A program made the translations under genes and the position numbers. The notes under the pieces were generated by a model. The model was not told where the DNA came from. It did no database searches and saw only the letters and a program-made list of their open reading frames with translations. Shown in pieces: positions 9,598 through 17,991 of a stretch of 64,000 bases of DNA (its first letter is position 1; the number at the start of each line of letters is the position of its first letter). The stretch spans positions 682,001-746,000 of the forward strand of contig NZ_JAGENB010000001.1 in NCBI RefSeq assembly GCF_019991125.1. The letters run 5' to 3'. The DNA comes from Phyllobacterium calauticae. Its GTDB lineage: Bacteria; Pseudomonadota; Alphaproteobacteria; Rhizobiales; Rhizobiaceae.

Positions 9598-9751
9598 AAG
9601 TTATCTTTCAAAATCCGTGCGCCCCAACGCGGCTTTTATCCACGTAAATACGGGGCTTTTGGCAAATACTGATATTTTGCCCAAGAGATTACAATTGCTT
9701 GCTTGCGATTTGAGCAATGATATGGCAGAAGTCCGCCGCGTTCGCAAATAA

Positions 9752-9826
9752 GCTGCGGTAGCTCAGTGGTAGAGCACTCCATTGGTAATGGAGAGGTCGA
9801 GAGTTCAATCCTCTCTCGCAGCACCA
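9752..9826 (+). tRNA. tRNA-Thr (anticodon GGT)
   Basis: A 75-nt gene with acceptor stem GCTGCGG/TCGCAGC (one G-T pair at its base), D arm GCTCAGTGGTAGAGC, anticodon stem-loop CTCCATTGGTAATGGAG with anticodon GGT, T arm GAGAGTTCAATCCTCTC and encoded CCA. It reads codons ACC/ACT. A glycosyltransferase-deacetylase pair follows on its 3' side. Confidence 0.97.
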
Positions 9827-9912
9827 GTTTTTTCGATGATCGGGCGATCATCCCGTGTGCGCACGTTATCCACAGATCATTTTGACGACACAGTCTGATC
9901 GCTGACCAGGGG

Positions 9913-10914
9913 TCATGTTCCGCTGACGCGCTTGTAGTGGGCTGATTCGCTGCCCATGCATGCCCGCAGGACGCCGACGATACTGCCCAGGCGCGCTGCC
10001 GCCTTGACCAGTGTTCTTCCCCGCGTGAACGGCACGGCGATCAGGTAGAGGCAAAGCGACAGCAGGCGGCCAATGAGCGAGCCAGGCAAACGCAGGAGCG
10101 TTGCGGCCCTGTGCTTGTTCAGCTTGGTGCCCATTTCAATGATGCTGATGTCCCGGCTGCGCCGGTATTGATAGGCGAAGGTCAGCCGGTCCTGCGGTAC
10201 GGTTTCATAGGCGACGGCCGCCGGGGTCCAGCCTGTCTTGGCACCGAGCCTGCGCGCGTCCGCCCAAAGACGCCAATCCTCGCCGCCGGCCAGTGCAAGC
10301 GCATTGTCGAAACGCACGCCGGTTCTGCGGAAGAATGCCAGATCTCCCATCCAGCTGCCGGTGGCAATCCGTATCCGGTCGCCCTGTCCGGCATTGCGCC
10401 TGCGCAGATACTTTGCTTCGCTGTTCCGGTTGGCGCGGTCCATGCCGGACCAGATCATTTTCTGCCACACCGTCACATCCGGACCATGCGGCGCGAGCCG
10501 AACCGGAGACCCGACAATATCAAAATCAAAGGCGTCACGCTCGGCAAGCAGCTGAACGAGCCAGTCCGGTTCGACGGTTTCGTCATCGTCGGCAAAGGTC
10601 AAAAGGTCATCGCCGGCATCGAGCGCACAGTCCAGAACCCGATTGCGGGCAAAGGCAATGCCGAGACGCGGCTCAACTTCGTACTGAACGGTGGACTGCG
10701 GCAGCAGTGCCCGGAACGTTTCCACCACGTCGGAAAGGGTTGGCTGGTCATTGTTCTCGACCACGACAAAACGGATGATGGTACCCGCCGGAACCTGCAT
10801 CCGTGCATAGGATTCGAAGAGGCTCTTCAGCATCATCGGCCGATTGCGTGTGATGGTCCCGACGCAGATGCTGCGTTCCCTCACCGTTTCTGCGGACACA
10901 GGATTTCCCATCAT
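9913..10914 (-). CDS. Glycosyltransferase family 2 protein
   Basis: About 333 residues with a GT-A fold: ICVGTITRNRP at the N terminus, RLGIAFARNRVL, and the metal/sugar-nucleotide site FADDDETVEPDWL. A hydrophobic stretch near residues 280-300 (LIGRLLSLCLYLIAVPF) suggests membrane association at the C-terminal end. The deacetylase gene upstream ends TGATG with this gene's start, so the two are coupled. The TTG at 10917 and ATG at 10911 are alternative starts. Together they probably build or modify a surface polysaccharide; the sugar is not predictable. Confidence 0.85.
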   Translation of the reverse strand: MMGNPVSAETVRERSICVGTITRNRPMMLKSLFESYARMQVPAGTIIRFVVVENNDQPTLSDVVETFRALLPQSTVQYEVEPRLGIAFARNRVLDCALDAGDDLLTFADDDETVEPDWLVQLLAERDAFDFDIVGSPVRLAPHGPDVTVWQKMIWSGMDRANRNSEAKYLRRRNAGQGDRIRIATGSWMGDLAFFRRTGVRFDNALALAGGEDWRLWADARRLGAKTGWTPAAVAYETVPQDRLTFAYQYRRSRDISIIEMGTKLNKHRAATLLRLPGSLIGRLLSLCLYLIAVPFTRGRTLVKAAARLGSIVGVLRACMGSESAHYKRVSGT

Positions 10915-11615
10915 CAACCGGTGACGGATTTGCGCAGGACGTTGAGCCAGCCATCGGTCCGCCGAACGATCTTGCGGGGCAGGAGCAGCATATCATGCTG
11001 CGGTGTCGCCCGGCCGCGCTGGGTGGTGGTCGCCGTGGTATATCCCGCCTCCTCAACCATTTGCCTGACCTCCCCGGCAAAATCGCCATAGGGATAGCAA
11101 AAGGCATCCACCACGCTGCCCAGCATATCTTCGAGTTCACGGCGCACATCGGCAATCTGACGCCGCGCCTCGTCCGGGCTGACCTCGGTCAAGTGCACAT
11201 GATCGAGCGTGTGCGCACCGACTTCATGCCCCAACGCCGCCCATTCCAGCATTTCCGCGCGGGACATGCAGGGCGAATGGGGGACGCCGACGTCGGCATC
11301 CCATATGTTGGAGCCGCCGATCTGCCGGCTGACAAAATAATTCGTGGCGGTAAAGCCAAGCGCATCCAGCACCGGCAGCGCATGTGTCATGACGTTGCGG
11401 AATCCGTCGTCAAAGGTGATACCCACCACCTTGCCGGTCTTTTGGCCCGCCAGATAGGGCTGCAAATCCCGCATCGACAATCCGGCATATCCCATGCGCT
11501 TGAGCCATTTCATCTGGCGATGGAAGTTGGCCGGATCGACGGTCAGATAGCGGAACGGACTGCCGCGCCCTGCCGGTTTGTCGATCTGATGGTACATCAG
11601 GATGGGTATGGGCAT
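10914..11615 (-). CDS. Polysaccharide deacetylase (NodB-homology domain)
   Basis: About 233 residues. MPIPILMYHQID begins the domain; the NodB motifs are visible as GITFDDGF (catalytic and metal-binding Asp pair), HEVGAHTLDHVHL (metal-binding His residues) and CYPYGDF. Carbohydrate esterase family 4 enzymes remove N- or O-acetyl groups from polysaccharides. No convincing signal peptide follows the chosen ATG at 11615; the frame is open upstream with a hydrophobic start, so a membrane-anchored longer form cannot be excluded. It is coupled to the downstream GT2 gene. Confidence 0.85.
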   Translation of the reverse strand: MPIPILMYHQIDKPAGRGSPFRYLTVDPANFHRQMKWLKRMGYAGLSMRDLQPYLAGQKTGKVVGITFDDGFRNVMTHALPVLDALGFTATNYFVSRQIGGSNIWDADVGVPHSPCMSRAEMLEWAALGHEVGAHTLDHVHLTEVSPDEARRQIADVRRELEDMLGSVVDAFCYPYGDFAGEVRQMVEEAGYTTATTTQRGRATPQHDMLLLPRKIVRRTDGWLNVLRKSVTG

Positions 11616-11837
11616 TTTATGCGAACTCAAATGAAAGTGGACCGGGTTGAAACTTTGGACATGACATATGACGGCATCCATCGAATATATGAGAAACAGC
11701 TGCAGCGCCAATTTTAGCTCCGGCGAACATGCTTGTCTCGGAATCTGTACATAACATTTTCAACATGACGCCTGGGTTGCCGCGAGCAAAAATCGGCCTA
11801 TAGATTGACGCCTTGCAACGGAGTTTGTTTGCCCATC

Positions 11838-12194
11838 ATGTCCATCCTGCTGCGCGCTGAAGCAACAATGGTGGCGATACTTGCCATCGCCGGTTATGCC
11901 CTGTTCGGCTCAAGCTGGTGGCTGTTCATGGTCCTGCTGCTTGTTCCCGACATCTCGATGCTCGGCTATCTCAAGAGCCCGAAAATCGGCGCGATATGCT
12001 ACAATGCGGCGCATCTCTACGTCGTGCCGATCATCCTGTTTGCCCTAGGCTGGTGGTCAGGCTCCAAGCTTGCCCTGTCGATCGGCCTGATATGGATTTT
12101 TCACATCGCCATCGATCGGGCGCTTGGATACGGCCTGAAATTCTTCAGCGCATTTCAGGACACGCATCTGGGACGCATCGGCAAGAACAGCTGA
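11838..12194 (+). CDS. DUF4260 family membrane protein
   Basis: About 118 residues with three or four hydrophobic helices (AILAIAGYALFG, WWLFMVLLLVPDISMLGY, HLYVVPIILFALGWW, LSIGLIWIFHIAIDRALGYGLK). The DISMLGYL, HLYVVPI and HIAIDRALGYGLK segments match DUF4260. Function is unknown. A TTG at 11805 is in frame upstream, but ATG 11838 gives the family start. It is convergent with the LysR gene, ten bases away. Confidence 0.82.
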   Translation: MSILLRAEATMVAILAIAGYALFGSSWWLFMVLLLVPDISMLGYLKSPKIGAICYNAAHLYVVPIILFALGWWSGSKLALSIGLIWIFHIAIDRALGYGLKFFSAFQDTHLGRIGKNS

Positions 12195-12203
12195 TTTCCC
12201 CGG

Positions 12204-13109
12204 TCAGTAAGCGCATGCGGCCATTTCCCGCGCGAATCGCTCGACCCACCATTTTGCGGCGGGTCCAAGGGGATGGTCGGCCATGTGGAGGGCAAAGAGC
12301 GAGTAGTGGCTCTCCGGATAGGGTTCAAGGTCGAGTTCCACCAACCGGCCTTCGGCAACGTCGTCCTTTATCATCCACTTGGGCAGGCCGCCCCAGCCCA
12401 ATCCGGCGACCATCAGCTCATGCTTGATACCCACATCGGTCAGCCGCCACGTCCGATATGCGAAAACGCCAAAGTTCCGGCCCTTGGTCTGTTCGGAAAG
12501 GTCAGTCACCACAAGCTGGACATGATCGCGGATGAAGGAGAGCGGCACCGGCCCCTTGTACAGGGCCAGGGGATGATCCGGCGCGGCAGCGGGTGTCATG
12601 GTCATCTCACCAACCCGGATCGTCGTGAGATCATCGCTGGCCTGGACCGGCGGCCCGCCAATGCCGATATCCGCCTGCCGTTTTTGCACGAGATCCCATA
12701 CCATGCCGAGCGCCCCGACATGCAGCCGCAGGCTCACGGTCGGGAATTGTTCCTGGAAGGCTTTCAGCACGGATATGAGCACCGGCGACGGCACGGACAC
12801 ATCGACGACAATCGCTATCTCCGCCTCCAGCCCCGCCTTGAGACCCTCGGCACGCGCCCGCAGTCCCTGCAGCGCCGATGCCATCCGCCGGGCGTCCTCC
12901 AGCATGGCGACACCCGCCTCCGTCAGACGCGGTTCGCGGGTTCCACCGCGGGAAAACAGCTGCAGCTCCAGCTGCGATTCCAGATTGGCAATCGTATAGC
13001 TGATAACCGACTGAGACCGGTTGAGATGGCGCGCAGCGGCGGAAAAACTGCCGGTATCGGCAACGGCAAGGAAGACCTGGAGCTGATCGAGAGTCGGATT
13101 TGGCTGCAT
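12204..13109 (-). CDS. LysR-family transcriptional regulator
   Basis: 301 residues. The N-terminal winged helix-turn-helix (LDQLQVFLAVADTGSFSAAARHLNRSQSVISYTIANLE, within residues 8-45) is the classic LysR HTH_1 domain, followed by a periplasmic-binding-protein-like effector domain with VLKAFQEQFPTVSLRLHVG. It is divergent from azoR, with a 114-base shared region holding a LysR-type dyad. By the usual LysR logic it controls azoR and its own gene; the inducer is unknown, a quinone or azo/electrophile being plausible. Confidence 0.9.
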   Translation of the reverse strand: MQPNPTLDQLQVFLAVADTGSFSAAARHLNRSQSVISYTIANLESQLELQLFSRGGTREPRLTEAGVAMLEDARRMASALQGLRARAEGLKAGLEAEIAIVVDVSVPSPVLISVLKAFQEQFPTVSLRLHVGALGMVWDLVQKRQADIGIGGPPVQASDDLTTIRVGEMTMTPAAAPDHPLALYKGPVPLSFIRDHVQLVVTDLSEQTKGRNFGVFAYRTWRLTDVGIKHELMVAGLGWGGLPKWMIKDDVAEGRLVELDLEPYPESHYSLFALHMADHPLGPAAKWWVERFAREMAACAY

Positions 13110-13110
13110 G

Positions 13111-13142
13111 ATCTATCTAATCCATAGATGGGTTTGATAGAT
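13111..13142. promoter_or_regulatory. Probable LysR operator between LysR gene and azoR
   Basis: ATCTA (13111-13115) and TAGAT (13125-13129) form a dyad with a 9-base centre, fitting the LysR ATC-N9-GAT form, and GATAGAT (13136-13142) repeats the half-site as an outer inverted copy of ATCTATC. The site starts two bases before the regulator's start codon and lies about 85 bases upstream of azoR, consistent with autorepression plus activation of the divergent gene. The assignment is by pattern and position only. Confidence 0.5.
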
Positions 13143-13223
13143 ATTTTCCCAGTTTTCTAAATGGATGTCGAGCACCAAATTACGGGCATCAATTCATTGT
13201 CCTTTTTGGAAGGTACCAAAACC

Positions 13224-13841
13224 ATGTCGTCCATACTTCTCATTACCTCGAGCCCACGCGGCGCGGCTTCCCACTCGACACAGGTCGCCACGGAGTTTGC
13301 GCGTAAGCTGCAGCAGGCAACACCGGGCAGCACGATCGTCACACGCGACCTTGCCAGCCACCCGCTGCCGCACATCAATGCCGACTACACGGCCGGCATT
13401 TACACCCCCGTGGAGGCACGCACCGCCGAACAGCAGCGGGTTGTCTCGGTTTCGGATCAGGCAGTCGATGAACTCTTTGCCGCCGACAGCATCGTCATCT
13501 CGACGGGATTCATCAATTTCAGCATTTCTTCAACGCTGAAATCATGGATCGACCACATCGCCCGCGCCGGCAAAACCTTCAGCTACGGTGAAGATGGTCC
13601 CAAAGGTCTTGTCACTGGCAAGAAGGTCTATCTGGTGATCGCATCGGGCGGAATTTACTCCGCTGGCCCAGCATCCGCATTGGATCACGCGACACCTTAC
13701 CTCAAGTCCGTGCTTGGCTTCCTCGGCATGACCGACGTCGAAGTCATTCGCATCGAAGGTGTTGGCATGGGACCTGAAGCCGAAGCCAAGGCAATCGCCA
13801 CGGCTCAGGAACAGACCAGTCATCTGGCTCTGGCTGCCTGA
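13224..13841 (+). CDS. azoR: FMN-dependent NADH-azoreductase
   Basis: About 205 residues with a flavodoxin-like fold. ILLITSSPRGAASHSTQ forms the FMN phosphate loop, and STLKSWIDHIARAGKTFSYGEDGPKGLVTGKKVYLVIASGG is the core signature of the AzoR/AcpD family. Such enzymes reduce quinones and azo compounds with NADH and protect against thiol-reactive electrophiles. The start is ATG 13224, preceded by GGAAGG; an upstream in-frame ATG at 13161 would lie near the operator. It is divergently paired with a LysR regulator. Confidence 0.92.
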   Translation: MSSILLITSSPRGAASHSTQVATEFARKLQQATPGSTIVTRDLASHPLPHINADYTAGIYTPVEARTAEQQRVVSVSDQAVDELFAADSIVISTGFINFSISSTLKSWIDHIARAGKTFSYGEDGPKGLVTGKKVYLVIASGGIYSAGPASALDHATPYLKSVLGFLGMTDVEVIRIEGVGMGPEAEAKAIATAQEQTSHLALAA

Positions 13842-13945
13842 CGCAACGCAATCTCGGGAGGTGGATTCGCGTCCACCTCTTTGATCCGCTTTGGCAGTGA
13901 TGCTGATTTTAATCGGGGACGCCCATATACCCGTTGGGGGGCTGT

Positions 13946-14131
13946 CTATTTTGCCTGCTTGTATTCGGCCTCGTCCAGGCGGCGGAGCTGGTCGAGCAGG
14001 CTCTCCGGCACGGTATCATCAACCTTGTAGATACCGGCGGCGCGTATAGCGGTCCGGTAGGACGACTGGGAAATTTGTCGTCGCATAATCCTGGATAGCT
14101 GTTTTTCGTTGGTCCGGTTGGCGCCGTCCAT
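13946..14131 (-). CDS. Small hypothetical protein
   Basis: 61 residues, charged and helical in appearance (MDGANRTNEKQLSRIMRRQ...LLDQLRRLDEAEYKQAK), without signal or membrane segment. GGAG lies nine bases before the ATG. I do not recognise the family. The frame stays amphipathic to its end, which argues for a real gene, but its small size leaves doubt. It lies between azoR and galE; the 179 bases upstream show nothing else convincing. Confidence 0.55.
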   Translation of the reverse strand: MDGANRTNEKQLSRIMRRQISQSSYRTAIRAAGIYKVDDTVPESLLDQLRRLDEAEYKQAK

Positions 14132-14310
14132 CGCATTACTCCAACTCTACTTCGTGGTCTTCAAGGTCCTGAACTAAACACCTTCCCAGCGAAGAAGGTT
14201 CCCCTTTTCTAGGATGACGCATGTTAAAACAATGTGTCTCTCCGCCGCATGGTCGATTCAACGACCGAAAGTACGGCATCCCGCGCAGCGGCGCTGCGCA
14301 AACAGGACAG

Positions 14311-15303
14311 TCAGCGCCCTGAATTGCGGCTGGCAAGACCCTTTTCCCACGCCAGCGCCGTTTCGACGATCACATCAAGATTGTCAAAACCGGGTTCCCA
14401 GCCCAGGTCCTTTCGCGCCCGTGCGCTATTGGCCACAACGGATGCGGCATCGCCCGCCCGCCGATCCGTCAGGCGCGCGTCAATCGGTCTCCCATGAACG
14501 CGCTCGACACTTTCAATCACGTCGCGCACCGAATATCCTCGGCCATAGCCGCAATTGGCAACGATGCTGCTGGCCCCGGTGCGAAGCCGGTCCAATGCCA
14601 GCCGATGGGCGGCAACGAGGTCACTGACGTGAATATAGTCACGCACGCAGGTGCCATCCGGCGTCGGAAAGTCGTGACCGTAAATTTCCATGTAAGGCCG
14701 TTTTCCCAATGCCGTTTCACAGGCAACCTTGATCAGATGAGTCGCGCCGCGCGTCGACTGGCCGGAACGGCCCTTCGGATCGGCCCCGGCCACATTGAAA
14801 TAGCGCAGCGCCGTATAACGGAAATCATGTGCCGCCGCCGTGTCGCGCAGCATCCATTCCGTCATCAGCTTGGAAACGCCATAGGGCGATTGCGGCAGCA
14901 GCGGCGTCTCTTCGGTAACGGGCTCCAGCCCCCCATCGCCGTACACAGCAGCCGTCGACGAAAAGATGAAGTTTTTCACGTTGGACTTGACCACCGCTTC
15001 AATCAAGGTGCGGGATTTCGAGGTGTTGTTTTCGTAGTAGGCCAGCGGATCCCGAACGGAATCGGGCACCACGACGGAACCGGCGAAATGGATGACCGCG
15101 TCGACATAGTTGCGTTCGATCGTATCGCGCACGAGATGCTGGTCGGCAATGTCGCCAATGATAAGCTTGGCCTCCGCAGGGACCGCCCATTCAAACCCGG
15201 TGGAGAGGCGATCGATGACCACGACGGATTCACCGGAATCGAGCAATTCCCAGACCATGTGACTGCCGATATAGCCCGCACCCCCGGTTATGAGTACTGT
15301 CAT
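14311..15303 (-). CDS. galE: UDP-glucose 4-epimerase
   Basis: About 330 residues, extended short-chain dehydrogenase family. GGAGYIGSHMVWELL binds NAD; IFSSTAAVYG supplies the catalytic Ser/Thr region and PYGVSK the Tyr-x3-Lys pair; RYFNVAGAD and GTCVRDYIHVSDL are typical of GalE. It interconverts UDP-glucose and UDP-galactose for exopolysaccharide and LPS. The start ATG 15303 is preceded by GGGGGG; the upstream in-frame extension is ignored. It is divergent from hemA. Confidence 0.93.
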   Translation of the reverse strand: MTVLITGGAGYIGSHMVWELLDSGESVVVIDRLSTGFEWAVPAEAKLIIGDIADQHLVRDTIERNYVDAVIHFAGSVVVPDSVRDPLAYYENNTSKSRTLIEAVVKSNVKNFIFSSTAAVYGDGGLEPVTEETPLLPQSPYGVSKLMTEWMLRDTAAAHDFRYTALRYFNVAGADPKGRSGQSTRGATHLIKVACETALGKRPYMEIYGHDFPTPDGTCVRDYIHVSDLVAAHRLALDRLRTGASSIVANCGYGRGYSVRDVIESVERVHGRPIDARLTDRRAGDAASVVANSARARKDLGWEPGFDNLDVIVETALAWEKGLASRNSGR

Positions 15304-15607
15304 CTGCCATCCCCCCTGAACCACGCCAACAGCTCTATTGCGGTATCTTGCCGCATTTTGGCTGGTCTGCAAAGCGTTGAAGATGCATCATAAAAATAAC
15401 GTGGCGAAAGAATCGCAGACCATCCTGCCTCGGGAGCGGGCAGAACGGGTTTCCGGCGTTCCCCATATCGCCAGCGCTCTTTCGACGTTATAGTGTCGGA
15501 GCCCGCTGGCAGACTCGCCATTTGCCAAGCGTGGCAAATTGCCCACCTTCCCGTCATGGATTTTAGCCCGCAAAAAAGCTACTAAGTCCAGGATACAGGA
15601 GCAGTTC
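15304..15607. other. galE/hemA divergent intergenic region
   Basis: A 304-base region between two divergent genes that must hold both promoters. No reading frame of interest is visible. The only clear structure is the palindrome at 15520-15539. No FNR/FixK-type TTGAT-N4-ATCAA site is seen, although such sites control hemA in several rhizobia. Confidence 0.6.
15520..15539. promoter_or_regulatory. Palindromic operator candidate upstream of hemA
   Basis: ATTTGCCA (15520-15527), spacer AGCG, TGGCAAAT (15532-15539): a perfect 8-bp dyad ending 68 bases before the hemA start codon. Size and spacing fit a dimeric repressor or activator site. I cannot match it to a named regulator; it is not an FNR, Fur or Irr box. 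Confidence 0.45.
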
Positions 15608-16885
15608 ATGGACTATCGTCGGTTTTTCGAAGACGCGATCGACCAGTTGCACGCTGAAAAGCGCTATCGGGTCTTTGCCAATCTGGAACGGATCGTGGGG
15701 AGATTTCCGCGCGCGCTTTGGCGTACTGCCGATTCCACACGTGAAATCACCGTATGGTGCTCGAACGATTATCTGGGAATGGGCCAGCATCCCGCGGTTA
15801 TCGCGGCCATGCACGATGCGTCGAGCCGCATGGGCTCCGGTGCCGGCGGCACGCGCAATATCTCCGGCAACAATCATCCGCTCGTCGAGCTGGAAAACGA
15901 ACTGGCCGACCTTCACAACAAGGAAGCCGGTCTGGTCTTTACCTCGGGCTTCGTGTCGAACGAGGCATCGATCTCGACGATTGCGCGGCTTCTGCCCAAT
16001 TGCCTGATCCTCTCCGACGAGTTGAACCATGCCTCGATGATCGAAGGCGTGCGCCGCTCCGGCGTCGAAAAGAAGATTTTCCGCCACAACGATGTGGCGC
16101 ATCTCGAAGATCTGCTGAAGGCGGCCGGCAAGGAACGCGCCAAGCTGATCGTGTTTGAATCGGTATACTCCATGGACGGCGATATCGCCCCCATCGCGGC
16201 CATTGCCGATCTGGCCGAGAAGTACAATGCCATGACCTATATCGACGAGGTTCATGCGGTTGGCATGTATGGCAATCGCGGTGGCGGCATCACCGATCAG
16301 GAAGGCCTATCGGATCGCATCGATATCATCGAAGGAACCCTGGCCAAGGCTTTCGGCACATTGGGCGGCTATATAACCGGCCCCAAGACCGTGATCGATG
16401 CCGTCCGCTCCTATGCGCCCGGCTTCATCTTCACCACTGCCCTGCCCCCCGTGATCGCGGCAGCGGCTACCCAATCGATCCGCCACCTGAAAGTTTCGCA
16501 GGAAGAGCGCAGATTGCATCAGCAGCAATCGCAGCTGACCAAGGATGTCCTGGCCGCCGCCAACCTGCCGGTCATGCAGTCGCAGACCCATATTGTCCCG
16601 ATCCATGTCGGCGACCCGGAACTGTGCAAGATGGCGAGCGACCGGCTGCTTCAGGTGCACGGCATCTATATCCAGCCGATCAATTACCCCACCGTCCCGC
16701 GCGGCACCGAGCGCCTGCGTGTCACGCCGACGCCATTCCACTCCGATGAACTGGTGCTCGAACTGAAGGACGCGCTGGTCGAGGTCTGGACGGCGCTTGG
16801 CATTCCCTTCGCCAAGGACAGCGCTCCGTCGGTCAAGACGGGCGAACGCGTCGTGACGCTTGCTGTTTCCAAAGCCGGCGGCTGA
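15608..16885 (+). CDS. hemA: 5-aminolevulinate synthase
   Basis: About 425 residues, the Shemin-pathway ALAS of alphaproteobacteria, condensing glycine and succinyl-CoA to 5-aminolevulinate with [17 protein letters not shown], the Gly-rich [30 protein letters not shown] and the PLP lysine in [15 protein letters not shown] are all present. The ATG at 15608 is preceded by AGGAGCAG; 23 in-frame codons upstream are taken as leader. Presence of ALAS rather than glutamyl-tRNA reductase supports an alphaproteobacterial host. A strong hairpin follows the stop. Confidence 0.96.
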   Translation: MDYRRFFEDAIDQLHAEKRYRVFANLERIVGRFPRALWRTADSTREITVWCSNDYLGMGQHPAVIAAMHDASSRMGSGAGGTRNISGNNHPLVELENELADLHNKEAGLVFTSGFVSNEASISTIARLLPNCLILSDELNHASMIEGVRRSGVEKKIFRHNDVAHLEDLLKAAGKERAKLIVFESVYSMDGDIAPIAAIADLAEKYNAMTYIDEVHAVGMYGNRGGGITDQEGLSDRIDIIEGTLAKAFGTLGGYITGPKTVIDAVRSYAPGFIFTTALPPVIAAAATQSIRHLKVSQEERRLHQQQSQLTKDVLAAANLPVMQSQTHIVPIHVGDPELCKMASDRLLQVHGIYIQPINYPTVPRGTERLRVTPTPFHSDELVLELKDALVEVWTALGIPFAKDSAPSVKTGERVVTLAVSKAGG

Positions 16886-16909
16886 AGCCACGCTTTCCTG
16901 AAATCGCGT

Positions 16910-16947
16910 AAGCCCGCTATTTCAATGAAATGGCGGGCTTATTTATT
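16910..16947. terminator. Bidirectional terminator after hemA
   Basis: AAGCCCGC (16910-16917) pairs with GCGGGCTT (16933-16940), with an inner ATTTC/GAAAT stem, and is followed by ATTTATT. Its right arm overlaps the stop codon of the AbrB-family gene, so it can end both convergent transcripts. Confidence 0.75.
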
Positions 16948-17991
16948 GGCATCGGTATCGTTCAGCCAGCGCGCCAGAAACGGCACGGCAAAGGCGATCA
17001 TCAGAAATCGCGCCACGTGGTGGGACGCCACATAGGACGGGTCGACGCCCAGAGAAAAGGCAATCACCGTCAGCGCTTCCAGCGCCCCCGGCGCAAAGGC
17101 CAGGGCGATCTGTGCGGGATGGATATCCAGGATGTACCAAACCGCCAGGGCTGCCAGAAAAGAGGCGGCCGTTCCGAGAACAAAGGCGCAAAGGGCAGCC
17201 GGCAGATAGCGAACGAGCTGGGTACGATGCTCCGCACCCACCCTCGACCCGATCAGCACGCCCAGAATGATCAACCCGATATCCGCGATCGAGCGCGGGA
17301 CCACCGCTGTCACGACCGATGCGGCGTGCAATGCCGCGCTTACCAGCAAGGCACCGAGCATCATGCCGCCGGGAACGCGCGTGTACTGGCCGAGAAGCGC
17401 CCCGGCAAGGCCGCAGACAAACAGAATGAGCGCTTCCTGGACTGTCCAGTGATCGTTCATCTCCACCACGACATGCGGCGCATTCCTGGCAATGACGGCA
17501 AGCAGCGGGGCAAGAAAGCCGATGAGGAGCAACAGGCGGATACACTGAACGACGGTAATCTTGACCATGTTGGCCTGCGTTCCCATGGCGGCTACCAGCA
17601 CGAAGGAAAGCGCTCCCGGCAACGATGAAAACAGCGCGGTGGGCCCATCCCAGCCGAAGCCCTTGCGCAGCATGACATAGGTCAGTCCGGTCACCGCGAT
17701 GAGCGCCACGAAGAGCATGAAAAAGCTGACGGGCCACAGCACCATCTGATTGACGGTATCGGCGGAAACGCCGGACCCGGCCTGGATACCCAGCATGAAG
17801 AAGACAAAGACACGCAGCCAGTCGGGCAGATGGATACGGACACCGGAAAGGGATGCAGCCGTGACCGCAAGTGTCGACCCGAGCAGGAATGGGATGGGCA
17901 AGCCTGCAAAACCGGCGCTGAAGGCGCCGGCTGAAGCGATGAGGAGCGAAAGAATGGTGGCCTGGGTATTATTCAGATGTAAGCGATTCAA
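16939..17991 (-). CDS. AbrB-family integral membrane protein
   Basis: About 350 residues with roughly ten hydrophobic helices in two similar halves, each with a Gly/Pro-rich motif (GLPIPFLLGSTLA and TRVPGGMMLGALL), and ALFSSLPGALSFVLVAAMG plus AFAPGALEALTVIAFSLG. This repeat pattern is the AbrB-duplication/ammonia monooxygenase-like family (PF05145), unrelated to the DNA-binding AbrB. Function is unproven; transport or regulation has been suggested. The only well-placed start is TTG 17991, overlapping the aminotransferase stop as TTGA with AGGA upstream, so translation is probably coupled. Confidence 0.82.
   Translation of the reverse strand: MNRLHLNNTQATILSLLIASAGAFSAGFAGLPIPFLLGSTLAVTAASLSGVRIHLPDWLRVFVFFMLGIQAGSGVSADTVNQMVLWPVSFFMLFVALIAVTGLTYVMLRKGFGWDGPTALFSSLPGALSFVLVAAMGTQANMVKITVVQCIRLLLLIGFLAPLLAVIARNAPHVVVEMNDHWTVQEALILFVCGLAGALLGQYTRVPGGMMLGALLVSAALHAASVVTAVVPRSIADIGLIILGVLIGSRVGAEHRTQLVRYLPAALCAFVLGTAASFLAALAVWYILDIHPAQIALAFAPGALEALTVIAFSLGVDPSYVASHHVARFLMIAFAVPFLARWLNDTDANK

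Noticed and set aside
14283-14299. GCGCAGC-GGC-GCTGCGC palindrome near the galE stop
   Set aside because: It is a short G/C stem without T-run just beyond galE and common by chance in such DNA; not strong enough to list as a terminator.
15304-15607. FNR/FixK box in the hemA promoter
   Set aside because: No TTGAT-N4-ATCAA site is present; only the different palindrome at 15520-15539 is seen.
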